DNA of 64,000 nucleotides from Aliiruegeria haliotis (lineage in GTDB: Bacteria > Pseudomonadota > Alphaproteobacteria > Rhodobacterales > Rhodobacteraceae): positions 124,001 through 188,000 of the forward strand of contig NZ_PVTD01000003.1 of assembly GCF_003003255.1 (NCBI RefSeq), read 5' to 3'. Positions 8,757 through 17,343 of this stretch are shown here, piece by piece. Below the pieces are notes generated by a model. That model was given only the letters and a program-made list of their open reading frames with translations. It was not told the DNA's origin and made no database searches. The position numbers were made by a program, and so were the translations under genes. Within the stretch, counting starts at the first letter, position 1, and the number at the start of each line of letters is the position of its first letter.

Positions 8757-9875
8757 ATGCTTATTGGCGTTCCCAAGGAAATCAAGAATCACGAATACCG
8801 GGTCGGGCTGACGCCGGAATCGGTGGCCGAACTCGTGGCGCACGGCCATACGGTTCTCGTCGAGACACAGGCGGGCATTGGTATTGGCGCCGAGGATGCG
8901 GCCTATGCCGCCGCTGGCGCCGAAATACGCGAAACCGCAGCTGAGATCTTTGCCGAGGCGGGCATGATCGTGAAGGTGAAGGAGCCGCAACCGGTCGAGA
9001 CCGAGATGCTCCGCCCGGGTCAGTTGCTCTACACTTACCTGCACCTCGCCCCCGACCCCGAGCAGACCCGCGCCCTTATCGCTTCCGGCGCGACGGCCAT
9101 TGCCTACGAGACCGTCACCAGCCCCTCAGGAGCGCTACCGTTGCTGAAACCGATGAGCCAGGTGGCAGGCCGGATGTCGATCCAGGCCGGTGCCACCGCA
9201 CTCGAAAAAGCACACGGTGGCCGGGGCGTGCTGTTGGGCGGTGTTCCCGGTGTGGCCCCGGCCCGTGTGGTGGTTCTGGGCGGCGGCGTTGTCGGCTTCA
9301 ACGCAGCTCAAATGGCAGTGGGCCTCGGCGCCGACGTCACGATCCTCGACCGGAATCCGGACGTGCTGGAACGTCTGTCCACACATTTCGAGAGCCGCGC
9401 CAAGACCGCCTATTCCACGCGGACCCGTGTTGCCGAATTGATCGCAGAGGCCGATCTGGTGGTCGGTGCGGTCCTGATCCCCGGTGCCGCCGCACCGAGA
9501 CTCGTGAGCCGGGCCGACCTCGCAACGATGAAACCCGGCGCCGTCCTCGTCGACGTTGCCATCGACCAGGGCGGGTGCTTCGAGACCTCGCGCGCCACGA
9601 CCCATGCCGAGCCGACCTACGAGGTGGACGGCATCGTGCACTACTGCGTTGCCAACATGCCGGGCGCGGTGGCGCGCACGTCGACCTATGCGCTCAACAA
9701 TGTCACCCTCCCGTTTGCCCTGCGCATGGCGGACAAGGGCTGGCGCGAGGCACTGCTGGCCGATCCGCATTTGCGCAATGGCCTCAACGTCTGGGATGGC
9801 CGGATCACATGCGAGGCGGTCGCCGAAGCCCTCGGGTATGAGTTCACCGCTCCAGAGGTTGCACTCGCCGCCTGA
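8757..9875 (+). CDS. ald: Alanine dehydrogenase
   Basis: The 372-residue protein is full length for NAD-dependent L-alanine dehydrogenase, which interconverts alanine with pyruvate and ammonia in the cytoplasm. It begins [20 protein letters not shown], has the KVKEPQPVE substrate segment, and has a nucleotide-binding [13 protein letters not shown] motif. The [18 protein letters not shown] segment is characteristic of the family, as is the [13 protein letters not shown] region. A GGAGGA ribosome site precedes the ATG. The divergent Lrp-type regulator probably controls it. Confidence 0.97.
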   Translation: MLIGVPKEIKNHEYRVGLTPESVAELVAHGHTVLVETQAGIGIGAEDAAYAAAGAEIRETAAEIFAEAGMIVKVKEPQPVETEMLRPGQLLYTYLHLAPDPEQTRALIASGATAIAYETVTSPSGALPLLKPMSQVAGRMSIQAGATALEKAHGGRGVLLGGVPGVAPARVVVLGGGVVGFNAAQMAVGLGADVTILDRNPDVLERLSTHFESRAKTAYSTRTRVAELIAEADLVVGAVLIPGAAAPRLVSRADLATMKPGAVLVDVAIDQGGCFETSRATTHAEPTYEVDGIVHYCVANMPGAVARTSTYALNNVTLPFALRMADKGWREALLADPHLRNGLNVWDGRITCEAVAEALGYEFTAPEVALAA

Positions 9876-9920
9876 CCCGGACACCACCGAGCGCAAGGTG
9901 GCAGGTCGCCCGGGGTTCCA

Positions 9921-11573
9921 TCAACGCCCGGGCGACAGCAGCCCGCTGAAGTCCGCAAGCATGCGCGCCACTACGTCGGTGCTCATATAACCCGTAACAC
10001 TCATTCCATGCTGCCTCTGGAAGCGCCGGATGGCCGAGCGTGTCTGATCGTCGAACGTGCCATCGACGGCCCCGGGTTTATGCCCCATTTCGTCCAGTTG
10101 ACGCTCCACCAACATCCGCGTCACCGCGTTCAGCCCCAGTTGCGCCTCCGCAGCGCGCGCCGCGACAACGGCTTCACTCTCTGCCGTGCCGAGCGCGTCA
10201 AGCCGTTCCCGGGCTTCGCCGGCGAAACTCCCCTTGGGATGCGCCTTGAGATAGGCGCGGTAGGCTGAAACCGTTCCGGCCGCAGCGGCGCGATCCCAGT
10301 CTGCCCGGTCCAGTGCCTCCTCTGCGGCCCGGTTCTCCGCTTCGATCACCGAAAGTCGTTGCTTTGCGATGGCAACGAACAACCCATCCGGGTAGCGCTC
10401 CAGATAGGTTCGCAGGTCCGCCTCGTCGCCCTTTCCAAGCGTCGCCCAGGCCTCCCTGTCGCGTTTCTCCCGCTCCAGAGCCACGCGAGCCGCATCGGCC
10501 TCCAACTCTGCCTGACGTCGCTCTGCCAGCAGCGAAAGCCGCTCGATCTGCCGGGCGTCGAGGTATCCCGTGTCCGGGAACCCCGCCTTTTCCTGAAACC
10601 GGGTGATGGCTGCCCGCGTGCCGGAACCGAAGATCCCATCGACACCGCGTGGCTGGTACCCCAGCAGGGTCAGTTGCTGTTGGATTTCCCGCCGTGCGCT
10701 TCTGGAAAGCTCCAGCGCCTCTTCGGATTGCCTCGCCACTCGATTGGGTTCGGTCTGGATTGCATCAATTGCCTTCTTGGCATCATCCGCAAAGAAACCA
10801 TCCGGATAACGCTTCAGGTAGCCGCGATATCCGGCGACGGTATCCTGTGCCCGTGTCGCCTGCCAGATGGCACGCTCGACTTCGGCCGCGTCGGGAGGAG
10901 CGATCGGGCGTTCCTCACCGAGGGGCAGGAACGCAGACTGGCGCGACAGGAAACCCCGCCCTGTGATCTCCCGGGCCGCGTCGATCGCATCCGGGATACT
11001 GCGCCCTTCCTCAAGCAACTCCGATGCAACAAATCGTGCGACGTCCTCTGGCGCCCCACGGGCAAGAGTCACGCCCTGCGGGATGGCGGTGAAGGCCACG
11101 CCCGATCTCAGCCCGTCACCGGGAGAGGCTCCCCCCTCTTCGACACCGAGCGCCACGACGGCCGCGCCGGGCACACGCCCCGCGATTGTCAACACCCCGT
11201 CCAGCGACAGCCCGACATTGCCCACCGTGGCAAGATCCGATCGCTCCGCGCCGTCCTCCAGAAGCCACGCCTGACCGGCGCCGCGCACGAACTGGCCGGA
11301 CAGGTGCACAACAGCGCGGCTTTCGTCTCCCAGCCCGTCCATGAACTCCGACAGCGCCGAGCGCATGGCCTCGACCGAGCCGGCATCAGCCGTGATCACC
11401 GTGAACCCGGAGTCCCGGAGCGCTTGTGCCACGTCGGGTGTTCCCGAGCCGCGCAGAAGCCCACGCCGCTCTTCTTCGGGTGCACCGATCACGAGCGCCC
11501 GGTCCGCCAGCGCATCGCTGGCTGACGCCACAAGAACACCGGCCGCAGCCAGCAGCGAAAGAAACCTGCTCAT
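9921..11573 (-). CDS. Exported caspase-like (probably inactive) protein with two peptidoglycan-binding domains
   Basis: The 550-residue protein starts with a signal peptide (MSRFLSLLAAAGVLVASASDALA). Residues about 25-220 resemble the caspase/peptidase C14 fold (ALVIGAPEEE, then DVAQALRDSGFTV), but VVHLSGQF replaces the usual YYAGHG and no cysteine is present anywhere. It is therefore probably catalytically dead. Peptidoglycan-binding type 1 domains lie at about 290-350 (GVDGIFGSGTRAAITRFQ) and 480-540 (AVDGTFDDQTRSAIRRFQ). Three 'Y..YL..(Y/H)P.G.F' repeats sit before and between them. The start at 11573 has a GGAGG site; longer frames lack a signal peptide. A periplasmic, wall-associated role is inferred. 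Confidence 0.78.
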   Translation of the reverse strand: MSRFLSLLAAAGVLVASASDALADRALVIGAPEEERRGLLRGSGTPDVAQALRDSGFTVITADAGSVEAMRSALSEFMDGLGDESRAVVHLSGQFVRGAGQAWLLEDGAERSDLATVGNVGLSLDGVLTIAGRVPGAAVVALGVEEGGASPGDGLRSGVAFTAIPQGVTLARGAPEDVARFVASELLEEGRSIPDAIDAAREITGRGFLSRQSAFLPLGEERPIAPPDAAEVERAIWQATRAQDTVAGYRGYLKRYPDGFFADDAKKAIDAIQTEPNRVARQSEEALELSRSARREIQQQLTLLGYQPRGVDGIFGSGTRAAITRFQEKAGFPDTGYLDARQIERLSLLAERRQAELEADAARVALEREKRDREAWATLGKGDEADLRTYLERYPDGLFVAIAKQRLSVIEAENRAAEEALDRADWDRAAAAGTVSAYRAYLKAHPKGSFAGEARERLDALGTAESEAVVAARAAEAQLGLNAVTRMLVERQLDEMGHKPGAVDGTFDDQTRSAIRRFQRQHGMSVTGYMSTDVVARMLADFSGLLSPGR

Positions 11574-11954
11574 CGTCGCCTCCGTAAAGGTCTTTCTTGG
11601 TGGCAACCTATGCCCTGGCCCGCCGATATTGAATAGCAGCCGGCAAAAACCGGCAATTCCGTGCCCGGCGTTGCTGGCTCCCTCACCGCCGATGACGCCG
11701 AGTGAATTGTGCGGAATGGTGGCAACCGCGCTTCGACCCCCAAAAGACACTGGGCAATATCCTAGCGGCGATAGTTCCGCTGGCTAGTGCCCGCCTTTGA
11801 GCGGGGATAGGAACAAGCGGCAAGGCGCGCCGCGCGAGGGGGCCAATCCAACCCAAGGTGTCCGACTGCCATGCACGCCAGTGAAGTTGAACGGAGCGGA
11901 CGAAAGCAACCGGGACGGCGCCCGGGAAACGACCGGGTCCGCCGGCGCAGATTG
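11574..11954. other. Intergenic tract with one nested hairpin
   Basis: No credible gene is visible. A nested inverted repeat lies at 11774-11814, with an outer stem GTTCC/GGAAC and an inner stem CCCGC/GCGGG around CTTTGA. It lacks a T tract, so it is not a standard terminator, and its role is unknown. Confidence 0.35.
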
Positions 11955-13175
11955 TCAATCGTAGCTGCGCTTGTCCTCCACGACGATGCCATCCTTTGGC
12001 AGCGCCCCCGGCTCCAGCACCTCGATCGATGCCTTGAGCTTCATCAGGTCGTGCACGTCGTTGGCATATTCGGTCCAGTCGCCGCCGTCGGCTTCGATCT
12101 GAACGTGCATCTTGTCCATCTCGTTCTCGCGGGTGACGATCACGCGGGCCTTGTGAACGTGACTGTGACGTGCCACCAGCGACGCGACCTGTTCCGGCCG
12201 AACGAACATGCCCTTTACCTTGGCGGTCTGGTCGGCGCGTCCCATCCAGCCCTTGATGCGGACATTGGTTCTGCCGCAGGGGCTCTCTCCGCGAAGCCAG
12301 GCGCTCATGTCGCCGGTCGCGAAACGGATCAGCGGGTAGTCGGCGTTGAGCGTCGTCACGAGGACCTCGCCGACCTCTCCTTCCGCCACGGGGTTGCCGG
12401 TGCCCGGCGTCACGATCTCCACGATCACGCCTTCATCGACGATCATCCCTTCCATCGCCGGGCTTTCGTAGGCGATGTTGCCCAGGTCGGCCGTTGCATA
12501 GCATTGCAGGCAGGATATCCCGCGCTCCGCGTATTCCTGGCGCAGCGAGGGGAAGAGCGCGCCACCGGACACGGCGGCCTTGGAGATGTTCAGGCTCACG
12601 CCCATCTCCGCGGCCCGGTCAAGGATCACCTTCAGGTAGTCGGGCGTACCGGCATAAGCGCTGGTGCCGACGTCGACGGCCGCCCGCACCTGAAGGTCCG
12701 TCTGCCCGGTGCCGGCCGGAAGAACCGCCGAACCGACCGCGCGCGCGCCGCTCTCGAAGATCATTCCCGCAGGCGTCAAGTGGTAGCCAAAACAGTTCTG
12801 AACGATATCCCCCGCACCGATCCCCGCAGCGTGGAGGAACCGGCCCATGCGCCACCAGTCCTTGCTGATCATGCCGGGTTCGTAGAGTGGTCCGGGAGAC
12901 TGGAAGACATGGTCGAAATCCTGGGCACGACGCGTGGTGAACCCGCCGAAAGGCTCGTCCGCGGATTGCTTCGCGCCAAGCTCCGACTTTCGCAACACCG
13001 GAAGTGCCGCGAGAGCAGACATGTCGGTGATCGCCGCAGGATCGACATCGGCCAGAGCTTCGCCATAGCCGGACAGGGCCTTTGCCCGTGCCACCTGGCT
13101 GGGAAGGGCTTCGGCAAGGGCCGCTGCCCTTTCGTCTGCGTTGCGCGTTTCCAGCGCATCATACATGCGTACCAT
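11955..13175 (-). CDS. Phenylacetate-CoA ligase-type AMP-forming enzyme (PaaK-like)
   Basis: This 406-residue protein matches the short adenylate-forming PaaK group, which activates aryl or related acids to CoA thioesters with ATP. Visible landmarks are HLTPAGMIFESGARAVGSAVLPAGTG, YAGTPDYLK, SGGALFPSLRQEY, the CYATADLGNIAYE segment, and a C-terminal RIKGWMGRADQTAKVKGMFV hinge region. The start at 13175 follows AAGGAGG by ten bases; an ATG at 13166 is an alternative. No other phenylacetate genes are near, so phenylacetate itself is only one option. A quinone-oxidoreductase-type gene lies upstream on the same strand, 136 bases away. Confidence 0.82.
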   Translation of the reverse strand: MVRMYDALETRNADERAAALAEALPSQVARAKALSGYGEALADVDPAAITDMSALAALPVLRKSELGAKQSADEPFGGFTTRRAQDFDHVFQSPGPLYEPGMISKDWWRMGRFLHAAGIGAGDIVQNCFGYHLTPAGMIFESGARAVGSAVLPAGTGQTDLQVRAAVDVGTSAYAGTPDYLKVILDRAAEMGVSLNISKAAVSGGALFPSLRQEYAERGISCLQCYATADLGNIAYESPAMEGMIVDEGVIVEIVTPGTGNPVAEGEVGEVLVTTLNADYPLIRFATGDMSAWLRGESPCGRTNVRIKGWMGRADQTAKVKGMFVRPEQVASLVARHSHVHKARVIVTRENEMDKMHVQIEADGGDWTEYANDVHDLMKLKASIEVLEPGALPKDGIVVEDKRSYD

Positions 13176-13311
13176 CGCGAAAGGTCCTCCTTCGAGGGCA
13201 GCCATTGGCACGTGACTTGCTGACTGCCTCTTCGTCGCTGCCAGCAGTTCACGCCGCATTCCGCCCGATTGCAAGTCGCAGATCGCCACGCCTGCAACGC
13301 GTGCATGGCGG

Positions 13312-14289
13312 TCAGACCGAAACGACGACCGTGCCCAGCTTCTGTCCCGCAGCCACGAGGTCGTGACCCGCCGGGACGTCCGACAAAGTGCCGGCATCGA
13401 CAACCGCGTGGGAGAGATCGCCCGACTCCAGCCAGGCAGCAAGCTGGGCATTTCCCCGTGCCCGCATGGCGTCATCCAGAAGGTAGACCACGAAAGCGCG
13501 CAGGGTCAGGTTTTTGAACATCATGGGATAGAATTGCAGCACCGGCGTCATGACCCGGGCCGATGCATAGGCGGCAATCGTCCCGCGCGATTTCAGGACT
13601 GCCAGAGAGTCATCCTGATTGGCGCCGAAATCGACTTCCACCACCCTATCCACGCCGGCTCCGCCCGTCATTTCCATCACGGCATCGACGACGTTGGCGT
13701 CGCGGTAGTTGATCCATTCTTCCGCGGTGGAATGCTCTGCCTTGGTCTTCGAGGACACCGTTGTGATCACCCGTGCGCCCGCCAGACGGGCCATTTGTAC
13801 AGCATACCGACCGACTGTTCCCGCGCCCCCGGTGACGAGAATAGTCTGCCCATCGACCGGGCCATCCCCCAACACCGCTGTCCACGCCGTGATCGCGGGA
13901 ATTCCCATACAGGCGCCCGCGGCGAATGTCGCGGCATCGGGCAAGGGCACGGCCTGCGCTTGTGGGAGCGCGATCAATTCGGCAGCCGTTCCGAAGGGCC
14001 GTTGCCATTGCCCGTTCCAGATCCAGACCCTCTGACCAAGGCGGTTTCGATCAACGCCCTCGCCTGCCGCAACAATGACGCCGGCCCCGTCCGAATGGGG
14101 GATGATCCGGGGGAATTCCATCGCCGCCCCGGGGCGCGCTCCGGCACGCAGTTTCACGTCCGACGGGTTGATCGCACTGGCATGTACACGCACCAAGACC
14201 TCGCCCGGTCCGGGGGCCGGATCCGGCATCTTCCCGACAGTCAGCACCGCATCAGCGTCACCAAATTCCTCGTACCAGACCGCTTTCAT
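13312..14289 (-). CDS. NADPH:quinone reductase-like MDR oxidoreductase
   Basis: The 325-residue protein belongs to the zinc-free medium-chain dehydrogenase group related to quinone oxidoreductase and zeta-crystallin. It has an N-terminal GroES-like domain (PGEVLVRVHASAINPSDVKLR), a Rossmann motif ILVTGGAGTVGRYAVQMARLAGA and a DRVVEVDFGAN segment. The structural zinc cysteines are absent. Such enzymes reduce quinones or enones with NADPH. It lies upstream of the PaaK-like gene on the same strand and the two might share a transcript. The true substrate cannot be read from the sequence. Confidence 0.88.
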   Translation of the reverse strand: MKAVWYEEFGDADAVLTVGKMPDPAPGPGEVLVRVHASAINPSDVKLRAGARPGAAMEFPRIIPHSDGAGVIVAAGEGVDRNRLGQRVWIWNGQWQRPFGTAAELIALPQAQAVPLPDAATFAAGACMGIPAITAWTAVLGDGPVDGQTILVTGGAGTVGRYAVQMARLAGARVITTVSSKTKAEHSTAEEWINYRDANVVDAVMEMTGGAGVDRVVEVDFGANQDDSLAVLKSRGTIAAYASARVMTPVLQFYPMMFKNLTLRAFVVYLLDDAMRARGNAQLAAWLESGDLSHAVVDAGTLSDVPAGHDLVAAGQKLGTVVVSV

Positions 14290-14376
14290 GCCACGCCCCC
14301 CGCTTCACGCGGCGAGGTTCGCACGGATCGGGTTTGATGTCTCCTGAAAGGAAGGCACCCGGTCGGCTGTCAGAAA

Positions 14377-14739
14377 CTAGCCGAGCACCCGTCCGCCACC
14401 ATTCCGCCACTCGTTCAGCGACCCGAGGTTGTAGACGGTCTTGTGCCCGCGCTTGCGCAGGAGCTTTCCGGCCATGCCGGAGCGGGCACCGGAGGCACAA
14501 TACAGGATCACCGGCTTGCCGGTCGTCAATGCCACCGCGCTATCCGCGCTCGATGGGTCCCCCATCCAAGAGAGCTGGGAGACCGGGATATTCACCGCCC
14601 CATCTGCCCGGGACTGCGCGAATTCTGCCGGTTCACGCACATCGATCAACACCGCCTCGCCCGACTTGACCATGGCGACCGCAGCCGCCGGCGCGATCTT
14701 GTCTGCGCCAGCAGCGAAAGGGTTGAGCAGTGCAAACAT
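14377..14739 (-). CDS. Single-domain rhodanese (sulfurtransferase)
   Basis: This 120-residue protein is one rhodanese domain. It has the DVREPAEFAQSRADGAVNIP segment and an active-site loop YCASGARSGMA with the catalytic cysteine. A short N-terminal extension (MFALLNPFAAGADKIAP) precedes the domain. Rhodaneses transfer sulfane sulfur to acceptors such as cyanide or protein thiols. It lies next to the proposed sulfosugar locus on the same strand, but a 115-base gap separates it from the Gfo/Idh/MocA gene and no metabolic link is needed. Confidence 0.92.
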   Translation of the reverse strand: MFALLNPFAAGADKIAPAAAVAMVKSGEAVLIDVREPAEFAQSRADGAVNIPVSQLSWMGDPSSADSAVALTTGKPVILYCASGARSGMAGKLLRKRGHKTVYNLGSLNEWRNGGGRVLG

Positions 14740-14854
14740 CGGGGCCTCTCAATTCAAATTCACTTTGCCGAATATATCGACAAGCCCGTGGTTGCAAGGA
14801 CCACGAGATCTGCGTCGCGACCGGGAAGCAAAAGCCGACGCTCAGCGTACCAGA

Positions 14855-15946
14855 TCAGAGGGAAACCGCGATCGCCTCACCGCTGCGGGCAGAGGCCTCT
14901 GCGGCCTCGCCCACGATGACGGACCAAAGCCCATCCCGAAGGCTGACCTCTGGCTCTCCCTTCCCGGCGAGGATCAGGTCACGGAAACGCTGGTGCTGGA
15001 AGAAGGTGGAGCCGTGATGGTCACCGGCCTGGAGCACCTCGATCGGCACATCGATCTTCTCCCGCACCACGCGTTTCGTTTCCCGCTCGGAGATCACGAT
15101 CTGCGCATCCCGTTCCAATCCGTCCGTGGAGAACCGGGCGGGACCTGGCACTTTCGCCTCGATCCGCGCCTTTTCGCCGGTGACGGCGATCTCCTCCTGC
15201 CAGTATGCACCCTCGGCGAACATGCACAGGTCCAGCATTGCCCGCGCGCCATTCTCGAAATCGACGGTGACAATGGCGTTGTCGAGGATATCCGGAACGC
15301 GCCCGCCGTAGGTCTCGTCCTTGTGGTTCACGTTGCCGGCACCGGAGGCGTAGACGCGGACCGGATCGCTTGCCAACGTGTGCCGCATCAAGTCCCAGAA
15401 GTGACAGCATTTCTCCACCAGCGTGCCGCCGGTCCGCTCGTTGAAACGGTTCCAGTCGTTCACTTTGGGCAGGAACGGGAAACGATGTTCGCGAATGGTC
15501 ATCATACGCGGTGTGCCGACGCGTCCGGCGGCTATCTCCGCCAGCAGCCGCTGCATCGGCGGCATGTAGCGGTATTCCATCGCCACCCAGACGGGCGCCT
15601 CGCGACCGTTGGCCCTTGCCAACAGATCGCGACAATCGTCGGAGGTCGTGCAAAGCGGCTTTTCACAAAGGATCGGTTTTCCGGTCGAAAGCACGTCGAG
15701 CATGATCTCGTGGTGCGTGTCATTGGGCGACACGATCACGTAGGCGTCGCAGATGTCTGCCGACAGCATCTCCTTCCAGTCGGAGAACCCCCGCGTACCG
15801 TTTCCCGCCGTTTGCGCCGACACAGCGCGCATTCCCTCGTCGGGATCGGCAAAGGCCGCGACCTCGGTACCTTCCAGGATGTTGAGGTTGCGAATGTGCT
15901 CCTGCCCCATCATGCCGGAGCCAATCAGGCCATATCTCAGTGTCAT
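14855..15946 (-). CDS. Gfo/Idh/MocA family enzyme, candidate NAD-dependent sulfoquinovosidase
   Basis: The 363-residue protein has an N-terminal NAD-binding GLIGSGMMG motif (residues 6-14), the family CEKPL motif (residues 94-98) and a C-terminal beta-sheet domain. It starts three bases after the stop of the isomerase-like gene, so it is the last gene of the kinase-aldolase-isomerase operon. A recently described family of NAD-dependent sulfoquinovosidases belongs to this fold and occurs in sulfoquinovose clusters that lack the classical glycosidase YihQ, including Roseobacter clusters. No YihQ is present here, so this is the best candidate to release sulfoquinovose from its glycosides. A sugar dehydrogenase role remains possible. 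Confidence 0.72.
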   Translation of the reverse strand: MTLRYGLIGSGMMGQEHIRNLNILEGTEVAAFADPDEGMRAVSAQTAGNGTRGFSDWKEMLSADICDAYVIVSPNDTHHEIMLDVLSTGKPILCEKPLCTTSDDCRDLLARANGREAPVWVAMEYRYMPPMQRLLAEIAAGRVGTPRMMTIREHRFPFLPKVNDWNRFNERTGGTLVEKCCHFWDLMRHTLASDPVRVYASGAGNVNHKDETYGGRVPDILDNAIVTVDFENGARAMLDLCMFAEGAYWQEEIAVTGEKARIEAKVPGPARFSTDGLERDAQIVISERETKRVVREKIDVPIEVLQAGDHHGSTFFQHQRFRDLILAGKGEPEVSLRDGLWSVIVGEAAEASARSGEAIAVSL

Positions 15947-15949
15947 CGT

Positions 15950-17332
15950 TCAGATCTCCAGAAGAGGCAGGCCCAGTTCTGCGGCTGTTGCGCGCAGCGT
16001 CTGGCGATGATCGCCATAGGCAAGGGCCATGTGGTGTTCGAGCCCGCAGGCAACGATGTCGCCGAGAACCGCGGCCGCAGGACGATCGAAGCGGACCACG
16101 CCGGAGGTGCCGGTGAACGCCATCGGTCGACGCAGCATCTCTCCATGGCTCAACACCATCCGGGCAGAGCCGAAGGCCTGTGAGATCCGCACGAAGGTCA
16201 CCGGCCCGGGTTTCAGCGGAAACTGATAGAGCAGCGGCTGTTTGCGGTTGGTATGAACGGTGGCTGTTGCCTCCGCCTCCTGATCACGCATGGAAATCGG
16301 AGCCTGGCCGCAATGCCACACAACACCGGTGTCGTCGCCCGCATCCATGTCCACCAGGTCGGTGAGGAAAACCGGCGCCTGCGCCGCCTCCAGCAGTACA
16401 AGCTGGGTAAGTGCGCCAAAGACATCCGCCTCGCAGGCGCAGGGTACCTTTCCCTCCCCCAGCATCGCGGCGGGACCACAGACCGCGCCACCGTATTGCG
16501 TGAATGTCTCCGGCCAGCAACGGATCGCGAAGGCATCGTAGCCACCGCGTTTCCGGAGATCGTCTAGCCCGGCCTTGAGGCGAAGCGACCGGTCGAGCTC
16601 CTCCTGATCCACGTCGCCCAGCCCTGCGACATCACCTTCGGCGGCTTCGCGAACGGCGTCGGCAGCTTCTTGCGAAACCTCCTTCGCGGCATTGAACAGG
16701 TCATCGAGCCGTAGCGTGTCCACGGACACTCCGGTCAGCGCATTTAGGTGCTGTGCGTCGTAGGCGCAGGTATCGAACCCCACCGGATGCTCTCCGATCC
16801 GGGCGATCCGGCGCCCTCGCAATGCGGCTGCCACACGGGCACCATCCGCCGACGTCCCGGACACGGGTTTCGCGTCGAGCCTGCCTGCCAGGCGGTCGCC
16901 TGCGAGCAGCGCCGTGAGGTCCGCGGTGATCTCGCCGGACGGATCCGCGTAGAGCCAGGAGAATGCCCGACCATTCAGCCCGAGCGCATGGCTTGCGAGG
17001 TTCAATCCACAGAAGGCATTGAGCCGCAAACGTCCGCCGAGCCGCGGCTCGGGCACCGCCCAGATCGACAATGGCTGATCGAAACTCGATGCCGCCAGCG
17101 CGGTCATCGACGCGTCGGTAAAGGTCACCTGTAGCACAAGAACCTGATCGACGGCCGCGGCCTGAAGCCCGGACATGGCCTTGCGGGTTGCGTCTTCGTC
17201 AAATAGCAGCCCTCTTTGACCCACGATTTCGTGGCCGGTTGCGTCGAGCGCGGCCAGCATCGCGGCCAGTTTCTCCTCCGCGAAGGGCACGTCGAACGTC
17301 GGGCGCCCCAGCGGCAGAATACCGATCTTCAC
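15950..17332 (-). CDS. L-fucose/arabinose isomerase-like protein, candidate sulfoquinovose isomerase
   Basis: The 460-residue protein resembles the L-fucose isomerase-like group of metal-dependent aldose-ketose isomerases. Candidate metal ligands are E301 in CEADVFGALTQ, D325/D328 in LTDLVDMDAG and H340 in WHCGQAP. The GTG start at 17332 follows a GGGAG site, 11 bases after the aldolase stop. In the proposed pathway it would convert sulfoquinovose to sulfofructose, a step done in E. coli by the unrelated YihS. No other isomerase is present in the locus. The family call is good; the substrate is inferred only from its neighbours. Confidence 0.72.
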   Translation of the reverse strand: MKIGILPLGRPTFDVPFAEEKLAAMLAALDATGHEIVGQRGLLFDEDATRKAMSGLQAAAVDQVLVLQVTFTDASMTALAASSFDQPLSIWAVPEPRLGGRLRLNAFCGLNLASHALGLNGRAFSWLYADPSGEITADLTALLAGDRLAGRLDAKPVSGTSADGARVAAALRGRRIARIGEHPVGFDTCAYDAQHLNALTGVSVDTLRLDDLFNAAKEVSQEAADAVREAAEGDVAGLGDVDQEELDRSLRLKAGLDDLRKRGGYDAFAIRCWPETFTQYGGAVCGPAAMLGEGKVPCACEADVFGALTQLVLLEAAQAPVFLTDLVDMDAGDDTGVVWHCGQAPISMRDQEAEATATVHTNRKQPLLYQFPLKPGPVTFVRISQAFGSARMVLSHGEMLRRPMAFTGTSGVVRFDRPAAAVLGDIVACGLEHHMALAYGDHRQTLRATAAELGLPLLEI

Positions 17333-17343
17333 ATCACTCTCCC

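Noticed and set aside
11871..13223. A 450-residue plus-strand frame
   Set aside because: It is antisense to the PaaK-like enzyme, rich in His, Arg and Gly, and has no domain pattern.
14441..16183. A 580-residue plus-strand frame across the rhodanese and Gfo/Idh/MocA genes
   Set aside because: It runs antisense through two recognisable genes and the gap between them.
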